NCBI RefSeq assembly: GCF_007679345.1 | Contig: NZ_VEGH01000006.1 | Location: 240,846-304,845 of the forward strand | Direction: 5' to 3' | DNA: 64,000 nt | From: Cellulosimicrobium cellulans | GTDB lineage: Bacteria; Actinomycetota; Actinomycetes; Actinomycetales; Cellulomonadaceae | Part shown: positions 51,552 through 59,267 of the stretch, piece after piece | Layout of the letters: each line of letters begins with the position of its first letter | Position numbering within the stretch: the stretch's first letter is position 1 | The notes under the pieces: model-generated | Databases searched by the model: none | What the model saw: the letters and a program-made list of their open reading frames with translations, nothing else | What the model was told of the DNA's origin: nothing | Program-made: the position numbers and the translations under genes

Positions 51552-52031
51552 ATGAGCGACGACACCGAGGTCCGGGCCCTGATCGCCGAGGTCGAGGGGC
51601 AGGAGCGCGACCTGCGCTTCGCCACCTTCACCAACGACGACGCGTGGGAGCTCGGCACGCTGCTGGTCCGGCTGGCGACCGAGCGCGGGCTGCCCGTGAC
51701 GATCGACATCCGGCGCGGCGCGCAGCAGCTGTTCCACGCCGCGCGGCCCGGCACGGTGGCCGACAACGACTCGTGGATCGAGCGCAAGGTCCGGGTGGTC
51801 GAGCGGTTCGGCACCTCGTCCTACCTGCAGGGTCTGCGGGCGCGGGCGAAGGGCACCACGTTCGGCGCGGTGCACGAGCTGCCGCTGCAGCAGTACGCGG
51901 CGCACGGCGGGGCCTTCCCGGTGCACGTCGAGGGCGTCGGGATCGTGGGTGTGGTGACGGTCTCGGGCCTCCCGCAGGCCGACGACCATGCCCTGGTGAC
52001 CGAGGCGGTCCGCACCTTCCTCGACGGCTGA
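51552..52031 (+). CDS. UPF0303 / HbpS-like haem-degrading-domain protein
   Basis: The 159-residue protein matches the UPF0303 family, related to the HbpS/GlcG (DUF336) fold: ALIAEVEGQERDLRFATFTN at the start, LPVTIDIRRGAQQLFHAA in the middle and FPVHVEGVGIVGVVTVSGLP at the core strand. Members form oligomers and some bind haem, but no activity is established for this branch. ATG 51552 has CAGGAT 7 nt upstream as a degenerate leaderless -10. It is convergent with the hydrolase gene across a 19-bp-period repeat. Confidence 0.85.
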   Translation: MSDDTEVRALIAEVEGQERDLRFATFTNDDAWELGTLLVRLATERGLPVTIDIRRGAQQLFHAARPGTVADNDSWIERKVRVVERFGTSSYLQGLRARAKGTTFGAVHELPLQQYAAHGGAFPVHVEGVGIVGVVTVSGLPQADDHALVTEAVRTFLDG

Positions 52032-52038
52032 GGTCCCC

Positions 52039-52107
52039 GCGAGGTCGAGCGTTCGCGGCGAGGTCGAGGGTCTCCGCGCGGCATCCGGGCGCGAACCCTC
52101 GACCTCG
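52039..52107. repeat. 19-bp-period phrase element between convergent genes
   Basis: GCGAGGTCGAGCGT (52039) and GCGAGGTCGAGGGT (52058) are 19 bp apart. The inverse ACCCTCGACCTCG begins at 52095, leaving a loop of 23 nt after the second copy. The whole gap between the two genes is made of this element. Confidence 0.75.
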
Positions 52108-52110
52108 GCG

Positions 52111-52758
52111 TCAGGGGACCGGGAGGACGGTGGGGAGCCAGGCCGTGACGGCCGCCGCGACCGACCGCGGGTCCTTCTTCAGGGAGTGGTCGCCGGGGAC
52201 CGCGACGACCGCTCGGGTCGGGGACGGCGGCGGCGTGCCGTAGGGGTCGGTGGTGCCCTGGACCACCAGGACCGGCACGCCCGCGGCGTCGAGCTCGGGC
52301 AGCCGGCTCGGCGCGTCCGGCCGGCCGGGGGGCTGCGTCGGGAACGCGAGGCACAGCACCCCGGCGGCGCCGGTGGCGAGCGCCGTGCGGCAGGCGGTGC
52401 GGGCGCCCGCGGACCGGCCGCCCGTGACCAGCGGGGCGTCGAGCGCGTGCGCGCGCAGGTGCGCGACGACCGCGGTCCACGCCTCGTCCAGCGCCGGGCC
52501 CCGCGGGCCGACCCGCTTGCCGGCGACGCGGTACGGCTGCTCGACGAGCGCGACCGCGAGACCCAGGGCCGTCGCGGCGCCCGTCACCGCCCGCAGGTCG
52601 GGCGCGTCGATCCCTCCGCCGGCCCCGTGGCCGAGCACCAGCGCCCCGGGGACGGCCACGCGGCCGTCGGCGCCCGGCGCGACGCCGGCGGGCAGGTGCA
52701 GGTGCGCGCGGGCGGGGCCCTGCGGGGACGGGACGTCGAGGACGGCGGCGGCGCTCAC
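52111..52758 (-). CDS. Alpha/beta-hydrolase (KANL3/Tex30-like family)
   Basis: The 215-residue protein has a compact alpha/beta-hydrolase core: LVLGHGAGGGIDAPDL (oxyanion loop), nucleophile elbow VTGGRSAGARTA with Ser in GRSAG, VLVVQGTTDPYG (acid) and PGDHSLKK (His). The elbow and loop match the small family that includes KANL3/Tex30-type hydrolases. GTG 52758 is chosen because TAGCGT (52771-52766) lies exactly 7 nt upstream; a GTG at 52767 overlaps that box. No signal peptide is seen. Substrate unknown. Confidence 0.8.
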   Translation of the reverse strand: MSAAAVLDVPSPQGPARAHLHLPAGVAPGADGRVAVPGALVLGHGAGGGIDAPDLRAVTGAATALGLAVALVEQPYRVAGKRVGPRGPALDEAWTAVVAHLRAHALDAPLVTGGRSAGARTACRTALATGAAGVLCLAFPTQPPGRPDAPSRLPELDAAGVPVLVVQGTTDPYGTPPPSPTRAVVAVPGDHSLKKDPRSVAAAVTAWLPTVLPVP

Positions 52759-52765
52759 GCCCGGC

Positions 52766-52771
52766 ACGCTA
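52766..52771 (-). promoter_or_regulatory. Leaderless -10 box that decides the hydrolase start
   Basis: Reverse strand TAGCGT, 7 nt, GTG 52758. The alternative start at 52767 falls within the box. Confidence 0.6.
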
Positions 52772-52796
52772 CCCGCGCGGTGGGCGAGGCGGCCCC

Positions 52797-52865
52797 GCGA
52801 GCTCGCCGGTCGCGCGCGAGCTCGCCGGTTCCGCGGTGCCTCTCGGCGCGGAACCGGCGAACTCG
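52797..52865. repeat. 19-bp-period phrase element downstream of rpmF
   Basis: GCGAGCTCGCCGGT occurs at 52797 and 52816, 19 bp apart. The inverse ACCGGCGAACTCG begins at 52853, 23 nt after the second copy (one mismatch). The stem extends through GTTCCGCG/CGCGGAAC. Geometry is identical to the element at 52039, but the sequence is different. Confidence 0.75.
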
Positions 52866-52878
52866 GGCGGGGTGCGCG

Positions 52879-53049
52879 TCAGCGCGGGTCGATCAGGCCG
52901 CGCTCGACGGCGCGGGCGAGGCGGCGGGGGACCTCGACCAGCCGGCCGTCGGGGGTGCGCACGGGGGTCAGCGGGACCGCCGCGGCCTTCCACTGCGACC
53001 GGCGGGCGCGGGTGTTGCTGCGGGAGAGCTTCCGCTTCGGGACGGCCAT
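52879..53049 (-). CDS. rpmF: 50S ribosomal protein L32, zinc-free paralogue
   Basis: The 56-residue protein begins [18 protein letters not shown], the L32 signature, and lacks the CxxC...C zinc ribbon cysteines. It is therefore the alternative form used when zinc is scarce. ATG 53049 shares a base with the L36 stop (TGATG). It is the last gene of the six-gene ribosomal cluster. Confidence 0.9.
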   Translation of the reverse strand: MAVPKRKLSRSNTRARRSQWKAAAVPLTPVRTPDGRLVEVPRRLARAVERGLIDPR

Positions 53050-53171
53050 CAGCCCTGCCTCGCCTTCCAGCGCGGGTTCTTCTTGTTGATCACGAAGGTC
53101 CTGCCGTGGCGGCGCACCACGATCGAGCCCTCCTTCTTCTTCAGGGACGCGAGCGACGCGCGGACCTTCAT
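53049..53171 (-). CDS. rpmJ: 50S ribosomal protein L36, zinc-free paralogue
   Basis: The 40-residue protein [15 protein letters not shown]...[15 protein letters not shown] matches the alternative L36 (YkgO type). The Cys/His zinc-binding residues of ordinary L36 are absent. It overlaps L31 by 4 nt (ATGA) and L32 by 1 nt, so translation is coupled. Confidence 0.92.
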   Translation of the reverse strand: MKVRASLASLKKKEGSIVVRRHGRTFVINKKNPRWKARQG

Positions 53172-53431
53172 CGGGTCTCCTCGGGGGTGGTGAGGCCGTA
53201 GCGCTGCCGGAACCTCTCGACGCGGCCGGCGGTGTCGAGCACGCGGGACCTGCCCGTGTAGAACGGGTGCGACGCGGAGGAGACGTCGACGTCGACCACG
53301 GGGTACGTCCTCCCGTCCGACCACTCGACGGTCTTCTCGGACGTGATCGTCGACCGGGTCAGGAACGCGAAGTCCGCGCTGATGTCCCGGAACACGACGG
53401 GTCGGTACTCGGGGTGGATGCCCTGCTTCAT
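53168..53431 (-). CDS. rpmE: 50S ribosomal protein L31 type B, zinc-free
   Basis: The 87-residue protein starts [20 protein letters not shown] and contains [20 protein letters not shown], the type B L31 pattern. It has no cysteines, so it can replace zinc-binding L31 and release zinc. ATG 53431 follows GAGGAG by about 7 nt. It overlaps L36 by 4 nt. The gene name rpmE2/ykgM is used in other species. Confidence 0.93.
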   Translation of the reverse strand: MKQGIHPEYRPVVFRDISADFAFLTRSTITSEKTVEWSDGRTYPVVDVDVSSASHPFYTGRSRVLDTAGRVERFRQRYGLTTPEETR

Positions 53432-53441
53432 GATGTGCTCC

Positions 53442-53747
53442 TCACCAGCTCGACTTCGTGACACCGGGCAGCTCGCCGCGGTGGGCCATCTGCCGCATCC
53501 GCACGCGGGACAGACCGAACGTCCCGACATAGCCGCGCGGGCGGCCGTCGGCAACGTCGCGGTTGCGCAACCGGGTCGGGCTGGCGTCTCGGGGGAGGGC
53601 CTGCAGAGCCGTGCGCGCGGCGACCCGGTCGGCCTCCGGCAGGTGCGGGTCGACGGACGCCGCCTTGAGCTCCCGGCGCCGCTCGGCGTACCGGGCGACG
53701 ACCGCGCGTCGCTGCTCGTTCCTGGCGATCTTGCTCTTCTTGGCCAT
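53442..53747 (-). CDS. rpsN: 30S ribosomal protein S14, zinc-free
   Basis: The 101-residue protein is the long, cysteine-free S14: [34 protein letters not shown] and the C-terminal [20 protein letters not shown]. Ordinary actinobacterial S14 is a 61-residue zinc-ribbon form encoded in the main ribosomal operon. ATG 53747 shares a base with the L33 stop. It lies 10 nt upstream of L31 in the same operon. Confidence 0.93.
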   Translation of the reverse strand: MAKKSKIARNEQRRAVVARYAERRRELKAASVDPHLPEADRVAARTALQALPRDASPTRLRNRDVADGRPRGYVGTFGLSRVRMRQMAHRGELPGVTKSSW

Positions 53748-53914
53748 CAGCGCTCCTCCGTGAAGTCGACGTGCCGCCGCACCACGGGGTCGTACTTCTT
53801 CAGTACGAGGCGGTCGGGGTCGTTGCGGCGGTTCTTGCGGGTGACGTAGGTGAAGCCGGTCCCCGCGGTCGAGCGCAGCTTGATGATCGGGCGGACGTCG
53901 GCGGCGCGGGCCAT
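53747..53914 (-). CDS. rpmG: 50S ribosomal protein L33, zinc-free
   Basis: The 55-residue protein [20 protein letters not shown], with [21 protein letters not shown], is an L33 without the two CxxC pairs. It overlaps L28 upstream and S14 downstream by single-base or 4-base junctions and is part of the Zur-type ribosomal operon. Confidence 0.92.
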   Translation of the reverse strand: MARAADVRPIIKLRSTAGTGFTYVTRKNRRNDPDRLVLKKYDPVVRRHVDFTEER

Positions 53915-54150
53915 CAGACCTTCTCCCCACGGGCGAGGATCCGGGCGACGACGGCCTCGATGCCGCGCCTGTCGATCGTCGTGATGCCCCGGGCCGAGAC
54001 GGTCAGCGTCACGTGCCGGCCGAGCGAGGGCACCCAGTAGCGCTTGCGCTGGATGTTCGGGTCGAACCGGCGCTTGGTGCGCCGGTGCGAGTGGGAGATG
54101 GAGTGGCCGAACCCGGGCGACGTGCCCAGGACCTGGCAGTGAGCGGACAT
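53914..54150 (-). CDS. rpmB: 50S ribosomal protein L28, zinc-starvation paralogue
   Basis: The 78-residue protein [20 protein letters not shown] with [14 protein letters not shown] is an L28 of the alternative type. One Cys (Cys5) remains, without the full zinc motif. ATG 54150 lies 6 nt after TATGAT on the reverse strand, so it is probably leaderless; an upstream in-frame start at 54186 would read through the promoter. It leads the six-gene operon and faces the CobW-like gene across a Zur-like box, as rpmB and a CobW gene do in M. tuberculosis (Rv0105c/Rv0106). Confidence 0.92.
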   Translation of the reverse strand: MSAHCQVLGTSPGFGHSISHSHRRTKRRFDPNIQRKRYWVPSLGRHVTLTVSARGITTIDRRGIEAVVARILARGEKV

Positions 54151-54164
54151 GCACCCATCATAGG

Positions 54165-54184
54165 TAATGAGAATCGTTCGCGAC
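54165..54184. promoter_or_regulatory. Zur-like box between rpmB and the CobW-like gene
   Basis: TAATGAGAATCGTTCGCGAC is the only AT-rich patch between the divergent genes. TGAGAAT matches a Zur half-site (TGANAAT); the other half is imperfect. It overlaps the -35 region of both promoters, and zinc-loaded Zur would repress both. Confidence 0.55.
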
Positions 54185-54190
54185 AAGCGC

Positions 54191-54196
54191 TAGTCT
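54191..54196 (+). promoter_or_regulatory. Leaderless -10 box of the CobW-like gene
   Basis: TAGTCT, 7 nt, ATG 54204. Confidence 0.6.
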
Positions 54197-54203
54197 GGCA
54201 GGC

Positions 54204-55310
54204 ATGTCCCGACGCGATCTCACGCCCCTGCTCGTGCTCGCCACCGTCGACCCGCTGCTGCGCGACGCCGTCGCCTTCGGCGTCGTGGTCGACCGGCCCC
54301 GGACCGTCGTGCTGCGCCACGACATCGTCGACGGCCCCGAGGGCGGTGGCATCCGCCGCGTCGTCGCGGACGCGACGGGCGTGCTCGAGGACGTCCTGGT
54401 GCCGCTGGAGCACGCGTGCCTGAGCTGCTCCGTGCGCGAGGACGCGGTGCCCACGCTCGAGCGGCTCGGCCGTGACCCGCGGTGGGACGCCGTGCTGCTG
54501 GCGCTGCCCGTGTCGGCGGAGTCGCTGCCGGTCACCCGCGCGCTCGGCTGGGCGACGCGGCGCGGCGGCGGCCTGCGCTCGCTGCGGCTCGCCGGCGTGG
54601 TCGCGGCGCTCGACCTCGCCACGTTCGCCGACGACCTGCTCGGCGACGACCTGCTGGACGAGCGCGGCCTGGCGCTCACCGAGGACGACGGCCGCGCGGT
54701 CGGCGAGGCGCTCGCGGCCCAGGTCGGGCACGCCGACGTCGTGCTGGTCGCGGGCGATCCTGCGGAGCACCCGGTCGCCTCCGACCTGCTCGACCACGTC
54801 CGCGCCGCCGACGGCCGGCGCGTCGACGGGGTGTACGCCGCGGACGTCGCGGCGCTGCTCGCGGGGGTGCACGACGTGCGGGCGGGAGAGCGGCGCCTCG
54901 ACCCGCGGCACGCCGCCCCGGTGCCGGGTGCCCCCACGGCGCGGGGGGTGTGGACGCTCGAGCTGCGCGCCGACCGACCGCTGCACCCTGAGCGCCTGGT
55001 GGCCGAGGTCGCCCGGCTCGGGCAGGGCCGGCACCGCAGCCGGGGGCACTTCTGGGTCCCGACGCGGCCCGACTCGGTCTGCGTCTGGGACGGCGCCGGC
55101 GGTCAGCTCAGCGTCGGGGCGCTCGGCACCTGGGGCCGGCGGCCGGCGGCCACACGGCTCGTCTTCACCGGCGTCGAGGACGTGCGGGCCGACCTGCTCG
55201 CGGCGTTCGACGACGTGCTGCTGACGGCGGACGAGCACGCGCGGGGGCTGCACCCGTGGCTCGGCGCGGAGGACGTGCTGGCGCCCTGGCTCGGCGACCG
55301 CGCGGCCTGA
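54204..55310 (+). CDS. CobW/COG0523-like protein without a P-loop
   Basis: The 368-residue protein aligns with COG0523 metallochaperone GTPases: the cysteine motif is HACLSCSVRED (canonical form GCxCC), and the C-terminal CobW_C domain is seen in RSRGHFWVPTRPD and FTGVEDVRADLLAAF. However the N-terminus reads LVLATVDPLLRDAVAFGVVV where GxxGxGKT should be, and no Walker A or NKxD motif is found. It probably binds zinc but not GTP in the usual way. It is divergent from the zinc-free ribosomal operon and shares its Zur-like box. A sequencing error is unlikely because the frame and codon bias are continuous. Confidence 0.8.
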   Translation: MSRRDLTPLLVLATVDPLLRDAVAFGVVVDRPRTVVLRHDIVDGPEGGGIRRVVADATGVLEDVLVPLEHACLSCSVREDAVPTLERLGRDPRWDAVLLALPVSAESLPVTRALGWATRRGGGLRSLRLAGVVAALDLATFADDLLGDDLLDERGLALTEDDGRAVGEALAAQVGHADVVLVAGDPAEHPVASDLLDHVRAADGRRVDGVYAADVAALLAGVHDVRAGERRLDPRHAAPVPGAPTARGVWTLELRADRPLHPERLVAEVARLGQGRHRSRGHFWVPTRPDSVCVWDGAGGQLSVGALGTWGRRPAATRLVFTGVEDVRADLLAAFDDVLLTADEHARGLHPWLGAEDVLAPWLGDRAA

Positions 55311-55390
55311 CCGGGGCCTGCGGATGCGGGCGGCGCGGCCTGGGGGCATCGTCGGGAGGACCGGACGTCGTCCACACCGAGGAGGTCGCC

Positions 55391-55660
55391 ATGCCGCGCC
55401 GTGACCCGGGCCCGAGCGTCAAGGACAAGGGGCTCTACGAGGAGCTCCGCGACGAGGGCAACAGCAAGGAGAAGTCGGCCCGCATCGCCAACGCCGCGGC
55501 GGCGCGCGGGCGGTCGTCGGTCGGGAAGAAGGGCGGCGAGTCCGGTTCCTACGAGGACTGGACCGTCGAGGACCTGCGCAAGCGGGCGGCGGAGATCGGC
55601 ATCGAGGGCCGGTCGTCCATGAAGAAGGCCGACCTGGTCGAGGCGCTGCGCTCGCACTGA
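55391..55660 (+). CDS. Small SAP/Rho-N domain protein (DUF7218-like)
   Basis: The 89-residue basic protein has an N-terminal plasmid-stabilisation-like segment (PSVKDKGLYEELRDEGNSKE, KSARIANAAAARGR) and a C-terminal Rho-N/SAP helix-extended-loop-helix (WTVEDLRKRAAEIGIEGRSS then KADLVEALRSH) that binds nucleic acid in relatives. ATG 55391 follows GGAGG (55381-55385) by 5 nt. It is conserved among actinobacteria but without a defined role. It lies between two zinc-linked genes, with no evidence that it is itself zinc-related. Confidence 0.82.
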   Translation: MPRRDPGPSVKDKGLYEELRDEGNSKEKSARIANAAAARGRSSVGKKGGESGSYEDWTVEDLRKRAAEIGIEGRSSMKKADLVEALRSH

Positions 55661-55720
55661 GCCGGGCGCGCGGACGGCGCCGCACCCCCGGCGGGTCCGG
55701 CGCCGTCGTCGCGCCCGCGG

Positions 55721-56653
55721 TCACGCCCCGCAGGTGAGCCCGGCGGTCAGCGCGGCGAGGTTGTCCCGCATGACGCCGAGGTAGTCGCGCTCGTCGCCCT
55801 CGGCGAGCCCCTCCAGGGGGTCGAGGACGGCCGTGGCCACGCCGAGGTCGTCGGCGAGCGTCCGCGTGACCTTGGGGCTGGTCAGCGTCTCGAAGAACAG
55901 GGTGCGGACGCGCTCCGCCTCGACGGTGGCGGCGACGTCGCGCAGCCGCGCGGGCGACGGCTCGACCTCGGGGTCGATGCCGCTCAGGCCCACCTGGTGC
56001 AGCCCGTACCGCTGGGCGAGGTAGCCGAAGGCCTCGTGCGAGGCGACCAGCGTCGCGCCCCGGCAGGCCGCGAGCCCGGCCTCGAGGTCCGCGTCCAGCG
56101 CGTCGAGGTCGGCGACCAGGTCGTCCGCCGCGGCGGCGAAGTCGTCGGCGTGCTCGGGGTCGATCTCCGCGAGCGCGTCCCCGACCTGGTGCGCGACGTC
56201 CGCGAGCCGGGTCGGGTCCAGCCAGAAGTGCGGGTCCAGGCTGCCACCGCCGCCGGGCTCGACGCCGTCCGGCCCGACCTCCAGCGCCGCGGCCTCGGCG
56301 GCGTCGACCACGTGGGCGGGCGACGTGGCGGCGACGGCGGCGTCCGTCGCGGCCTGGAACCCGGACAGGTAGACGACGAGGTCCGCGTCGCCGACCCGGG
56401 AGACGGCGCTCGGCGACAGCTCGAGGTCGTGCGACTCGCCGCCGGGCGGGGTCAGCGAGGTGACGGCGACGTGCTCGCCGCCGACCCGCTCGGCGACGAA
56501 CTGCAGCGGGTAGAACGCCGCCACGACGTCGTGCGGGGTGTCGCCGTCCTCACCGGCGGGGGAGCACGCCGCGAGCGCGGCACCGGCGAGGCCGAGCGCG
56601 AGGGCGGAGGCGACGGTGCGGGTGGTGCGGGGCGTGGGGGTGGTGCGGGGCAC
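55721..56653 (-). CDS. Zinc ABC transporter substrate-binding lipoprotein (AztC/ZnuA type)
   Basis: The 310-residue lipoprotein has a signal with lipobox LAAC (near residue 30) and a cluster A-I metal-binding fold. Zinc-ligand histidines are in PPGGESHDLELSP, SLDPHFWLDP and VASHEAFGYLAQRYG, with an acidic residue in FETLTSPKV. There is no long His-rich flexible loop, as in AztC rather than classical ZnuA. GTG 56653 follows GGAAGGA; the frame runs a little further without support. The ATPase and permease are not encoded here. It follows the AztD-like gene on the same strand with a hairpin between, consistent with an AztC-AztD pair. Confidence 0.87.
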   Translation of the reverse strand: MPRTTPTPRTTRTVASALALGLAGAALAACSPAGEDGDTPHDVVAAFYPLQFVAERVGGEHVAVTSLTPPGGESHDLELSPSAVSRVGDADLVVYLSGFQAATDAAVAATSPAHVVDAAEAAALEVGPDGVEPGGGGSLDPHFWLDPTRLADVAHQVGDALAEIDPEHADDFAAAADDLVADLDALDADLEAGLAACRGATLVASHEAFGYLAQRYGLHQVGLSGIDPEVEPSPARLRDVAATVEAERVRTLFFETLTSPKVTRTLADDLGVATAVLDPLEGLAEGDERDYLGVMRDNLAALTAGLTCGA

Positions 56654-56681
56654 GGGGGTCCTTCCGGGTCGGGATGCGCGA

Positions 56682-56735
56682 GGGTGGAGCGCCCTGCCCG
56701 GCACGCGCGGTGTGCCCGGGCGGGACGCTCCACCC
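56682..56735 (-). terminator. Large hairpin between aztD-like and receptor genes
   Basis: Arms beginning GGGTGGAGCG and ending CGCTCCACCC pair over about 24 bp with a few mismatches and a small loop. It sits just after the aztD-like stop (reverse strand), perhaps limiting read-through to the receptor gene. Confidence 0.6.
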
Positions 56736-56753
56736 GAGGAGGTGGGGCGGGGG

Positions 56754-58109
56754 TCAGCCCTCGGCGCCCTCGTCCTCGTGCGCGTGCTCGTCCTCGTGCG
56801 CGTGGTCGGCGTGGTCGCCCTCGGCGTGGTCGTGCCCGCCGTGCTCCGCGGCGGCGCCGGAGACGCCCGCGACCTCGTTCGGCGTCACCTCGAGGTCGGC
56901 GCTCAGCCAGACCTCGCCGGTCTCGATGTCGACGGCGTGCACGGAGTTCGTGGCCGGGTCGGTGATGTACGCGGAGCCGTCCAGGACGGTGATCGCCGGG
57001 CGCGGCTCCTGCCACTCCTCCGGCTCCTCCCAGGCGTCGATCACCGGGACGGACCGCACGACGGTGCCGGACTCCGGGTCGATGACGTGCAGGGCGCCGT
57101 CGGTGCCGAGCACCAGGGCCTCGCCGGCGTCGCCGCGGGCGAGCGAGCGGAACGTGTAGGAGGCCGGCAGGTCGACCAGGCGGATCGAGGCGTCGCGGGT
57201 GTCGATCAGGGAGACCCGGGTCGGGCGCTCCAGGTCGGCGTCCGGGTCGGACTTGTAGTCGCCCAGCACGTACGGCGAGGCCTCGGACCCGGCCTGGTTG
57301 CCGATCCGGCCGTAGGCGTCGGGGGCGGTGACCTTGGTCAGCGCGCCGCCGGCCCAGACGACGGCGCCGTCCTCGCAGCCGATGACCACGGCCTCGTCGG
57401 CGGCGACGGCCTCGCCGTGCACGCCGGGGCAGGTGTCGATCGCGGCGATCTCGGCGTCGTCCGCGTCGAGGACCCGCACGCCGGTGCGCTCGTCCTCCGT
57501 GCCGTCGGAGACGACGAGGGTGCCGTCCGTGAGCTCGACCGCGACGCCGTGGTGCGCGGACGGGGTGGTGTGGTCGCGGGTCTCGGCGTCCGGGTCGGCC
57601 AGGGCGTCGGAGTCGACGACGGTGACCTGGCCCGTGCCGTCGTCGAACAGCGCGGTGCGCCCCTCGTGCCGGACGGCGTGGCCCGGCGTCTCGGCCGGCC
57701 ACAGCACGTCGGTCAGCACCGGGTCGGCCGTGTACGAGTGCGTGTGGTCGCCGTGCGGCTGCGTCCAGGTGCCGGCGTCGAGCACCTGGAAGCCGCCGGT
57801 GGTGGAGACGAGCACGTGCCGGTTGTCGCCGGCCGGGTTCAGGCGGTTGAAGCCGGCCAGCTCGATGTCGGAGACGACCGCGAGCGTGTCGGCGTCCAGC
57901 ACCTGGATGCCGCCGTCGTAGGTGAGGGCGAGGCGCGGCTTCGCGGTGGCGACCTCGGTGGCGGCCGGGGCGGCGGACGTCTCCTCGGCGGCGGCGGACG
58001 GCTCCGCCGCGGCGTCGCCGGACTGGCCGCACGCGGCGAGCAGCGCCGCGGTCACGCCGAGGCCGAGCGCGCCGGCGAGGCGGGGGCGGGTACGGGTCGA
58101 AAGGGTCAT
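56754..58109 (-). CDS. aztD: AztD-like zinc metallochaperone lipoprotein
   Basis: The 451-residue protein has a lipoprotein signal (LAAC, Cys27), an Ala/Glu linker and repeated beta-propeller blades (YDGGIQVLDADTLAVVSDIE, VRVLDADDAEIAAIDT, SAYITDPATNSVHAVDIE). The C-terminus is very rich in His, Asp and Glu (EHGGHDHAEGDHADHAHEDE), as expected for a zinc-loading chaperone that hands zinc to AztC. CPGVHGEAV and a second Cys in VIGCEDG may form a disulfide. ATG 58109 is preceded by a leader of about 87 nt below the Zur-like promoter. Signal, propeller and His tail together match AztD. Confidence 0.87.
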   Translation of the reverse strand: MTLSTRTRPRLAGALGLGVTAALLAACGQSGDAAAEPSAAAEETSAAPAATEVATAKPRLALTYDGGIQVLDADTLAVVSDIELAGFNRLNPAGDNRHVLVSTTGGFQVLDAGTWTQPHGDHTHSYTADPVLTDVLWPAETPGHAVRHEGRTALFDDGTGQVTVVDSDALADPDAETRDHTTPSAHHGVAVELTDGTLVVSDGTEDERTGVRVLDADDAEIAAIDTCPGVHGEAVAADEAVVIGCEDGAVVWAGGALTKVTAPDAYGRIGNQAGSEASPYVLGDYKSDPDADLERPTRVSLIDTRDASIRLVDLPASYTFRSLARGDAGEALVLGTDGALHVIDPESGTVVRSVPVIDAWEEPEEWQEPRPAITVLDGSAYITDPATNSVHAVDIETGEVWLSADLEVTPNEVAGVSGAAAEHGGHDHAEGDHADHAHEDEHAHEDEGAEG

Positions 58110-58202
58110 GTGGGGGGCCGGCGGCCGGGGGGCCCGTGCGGGCGCACGGGTGCCCTCGCCGCCGTCTCCTCTCCGGTCGCGGGTCGGATGATCAGCGCCG
58201 TC

Positions 58203-58230
58203 ACGCTAACACAACTGATACTCACTCTCA
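58203..58230 (-). promoter_or_regulatory. Zur-like box and promoter of the aztD-like gene
   Basis: TGATACT-C-ACTCTCA (58216-58230) is a 7-1-7 dyad with 5 of 7 pairs matched. On the reverse strand it starts TAATGAGA, the same octamer as at 54165. A -10 TAGCGT follows at 58208-58203, so the box covers the -35 region. Confidence 0.6.
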
Positions 58231-58249
58231 TTACGGGGGGCGCACCGGC

Positions 58250-59260
58250 TCACCACGCCGCGTCGAGGCGCTCCCGGGCCGCTGCGGGGAGCACCAGCCG
58301 CACCCCGGCCATCGCCGTCGCGAGCTGCTCGGGGCTGCTCACCCCGACCACGGGCGACACCCGCGGGCTGCCGCCGGCCAGCCACGCGAGCACCACCTCG
58401 CTCCGGCTGACGCCCAGCTCGGCCGCCACGTCCGCCAGGACGGCCAGCCGCCGCGCGGTCCCGGGGTGGTCGAACCCCGCGGGCACCGGCCGGTCGGCCC
58501 GCTCGTAGGCGCCCGACATCAGCGGGCTGTACGCCCACAGCCCGACGGCGGGGTCCGCCTCGGCGTAGTCGAGCACCTCGTCGGTGATCCAGCCGAACCG
58601 GTGGTCGTGCTCGTGGTCCCGGACCATCGGCCGCGGCTGCAGGTAGGAGTACCGGAGCTGCAGCGCGGTGGGCGCCGCCAGCCCCCGCGCCCGGGCGGTG
58701 CCGGCCGCACGCTCCACCCGCCACAGCGCGGTGTTGGAGAAGCCCCAGGCGCCGACCACCCCGTCGTCGACCAGCCGGGCGAAGCCGTCGACGATCTCGC
58801 GCAGGGGCGTCGAGCGGTCGTCCCGGTGCGCCCAGAACAGGTCGATGCGGTCGATCCCCATCCGGTCCAGGCTCTGCCGCGCCACCGACCGCACGACCTC
58901 GGCGCCCAGGCCCGTCGTGCGCTCGGGGAACGAGCCCGGCCACAGCGGCTCGCAGCCGACCTTGGTCGCGATCCGCACCCGGTCCCGCATCCCGGGGCGG
59001 GCGGCGAGCCAGCGCCCCAGCACGGGCTCGCTCTGGCCGCCGCGGCCGGAGTCGTCGGCCCAGAACGCGTAGCAGTCGGCGGTGTCGATCCACACGCCGC
59101 CCGCCTCGACGTACGCGTCGAGCAGGTCGAACGACTCCGCGTCGTCGTGCCGGGTGCCGAACAGCATGGCGCCCAGGGCGACGGGCGGGGCTGCGGCCAC
59201 GCGCTCGTCGGCGGGTACGGGTGCGGTGGTCTGCCCGGTCGCGGGCGTGGTCGTCGTCAT
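58250..59260 (-). CDS. Aldo/keto reductase
   Basis: The 336-residue (beta/alpha)8 NADPH-dependent reductase has the catalytic tetrad: Asp and Tyr in VWIDTADCYAFWADD, Lys in RIATKVGCEP and His in LFWAHRDDRSTP. GAWGFSN and the C-terminal SPVVGVSSPEQL (cofactor phosphate site) complete the family. The substrate, probably a reactive aldehyde or ketone, is unknown. ATG 59260 lies 7 nt after GACGCT, the -10 of a 19-bp-spacer promoter with a central dyad, so it is very likely activated by the divergent MerR-family protein. Confidence 0.9.
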   Translation of the reverse strand: MTTTTPATGQTTAPVPADERVAAAPPVALGAMLFGTRHDDAESFDLLDAYVEAGGVWIDTADCYAFWADDSGRGGQSEPVLGRWLAARPGMRDRVRIATKVGCEPLWPGSFPERTTGLGAEVVRSVARQSLDRMGIDRIDLFWAHRDDRSTPLREIVDGFARLVDDGVVGAWGFSNTALWRVERAAGTARARGLAAPTALQLRYSYLQPRPMVRDHEHDHRFGWITDEVLDYAEADPAVGLWAYSPLMSGAYERADRPVPAGFDHPGTARRLAVLADVAAELGVSRSEVVLAWLAGGSPRVSPVVGVSSPEQLATAMAGVRLVLPAAARERLDAAW

Positions 59261-59267
59261 GCCGGCC

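Noticed and set aside
52039..52865. CRISPR array
   Set aside because: Repeats are only 13-19 bp, two copies each, with no constant spacer length across many units and no cas genes.
58131..58150. Riboswitch in the aztD-like leader
   Set aside because: A CCCGTGC/GCACGGG hairpin is present but nothing else resembles a known aptamer; the Zur-like box explains regulation better.
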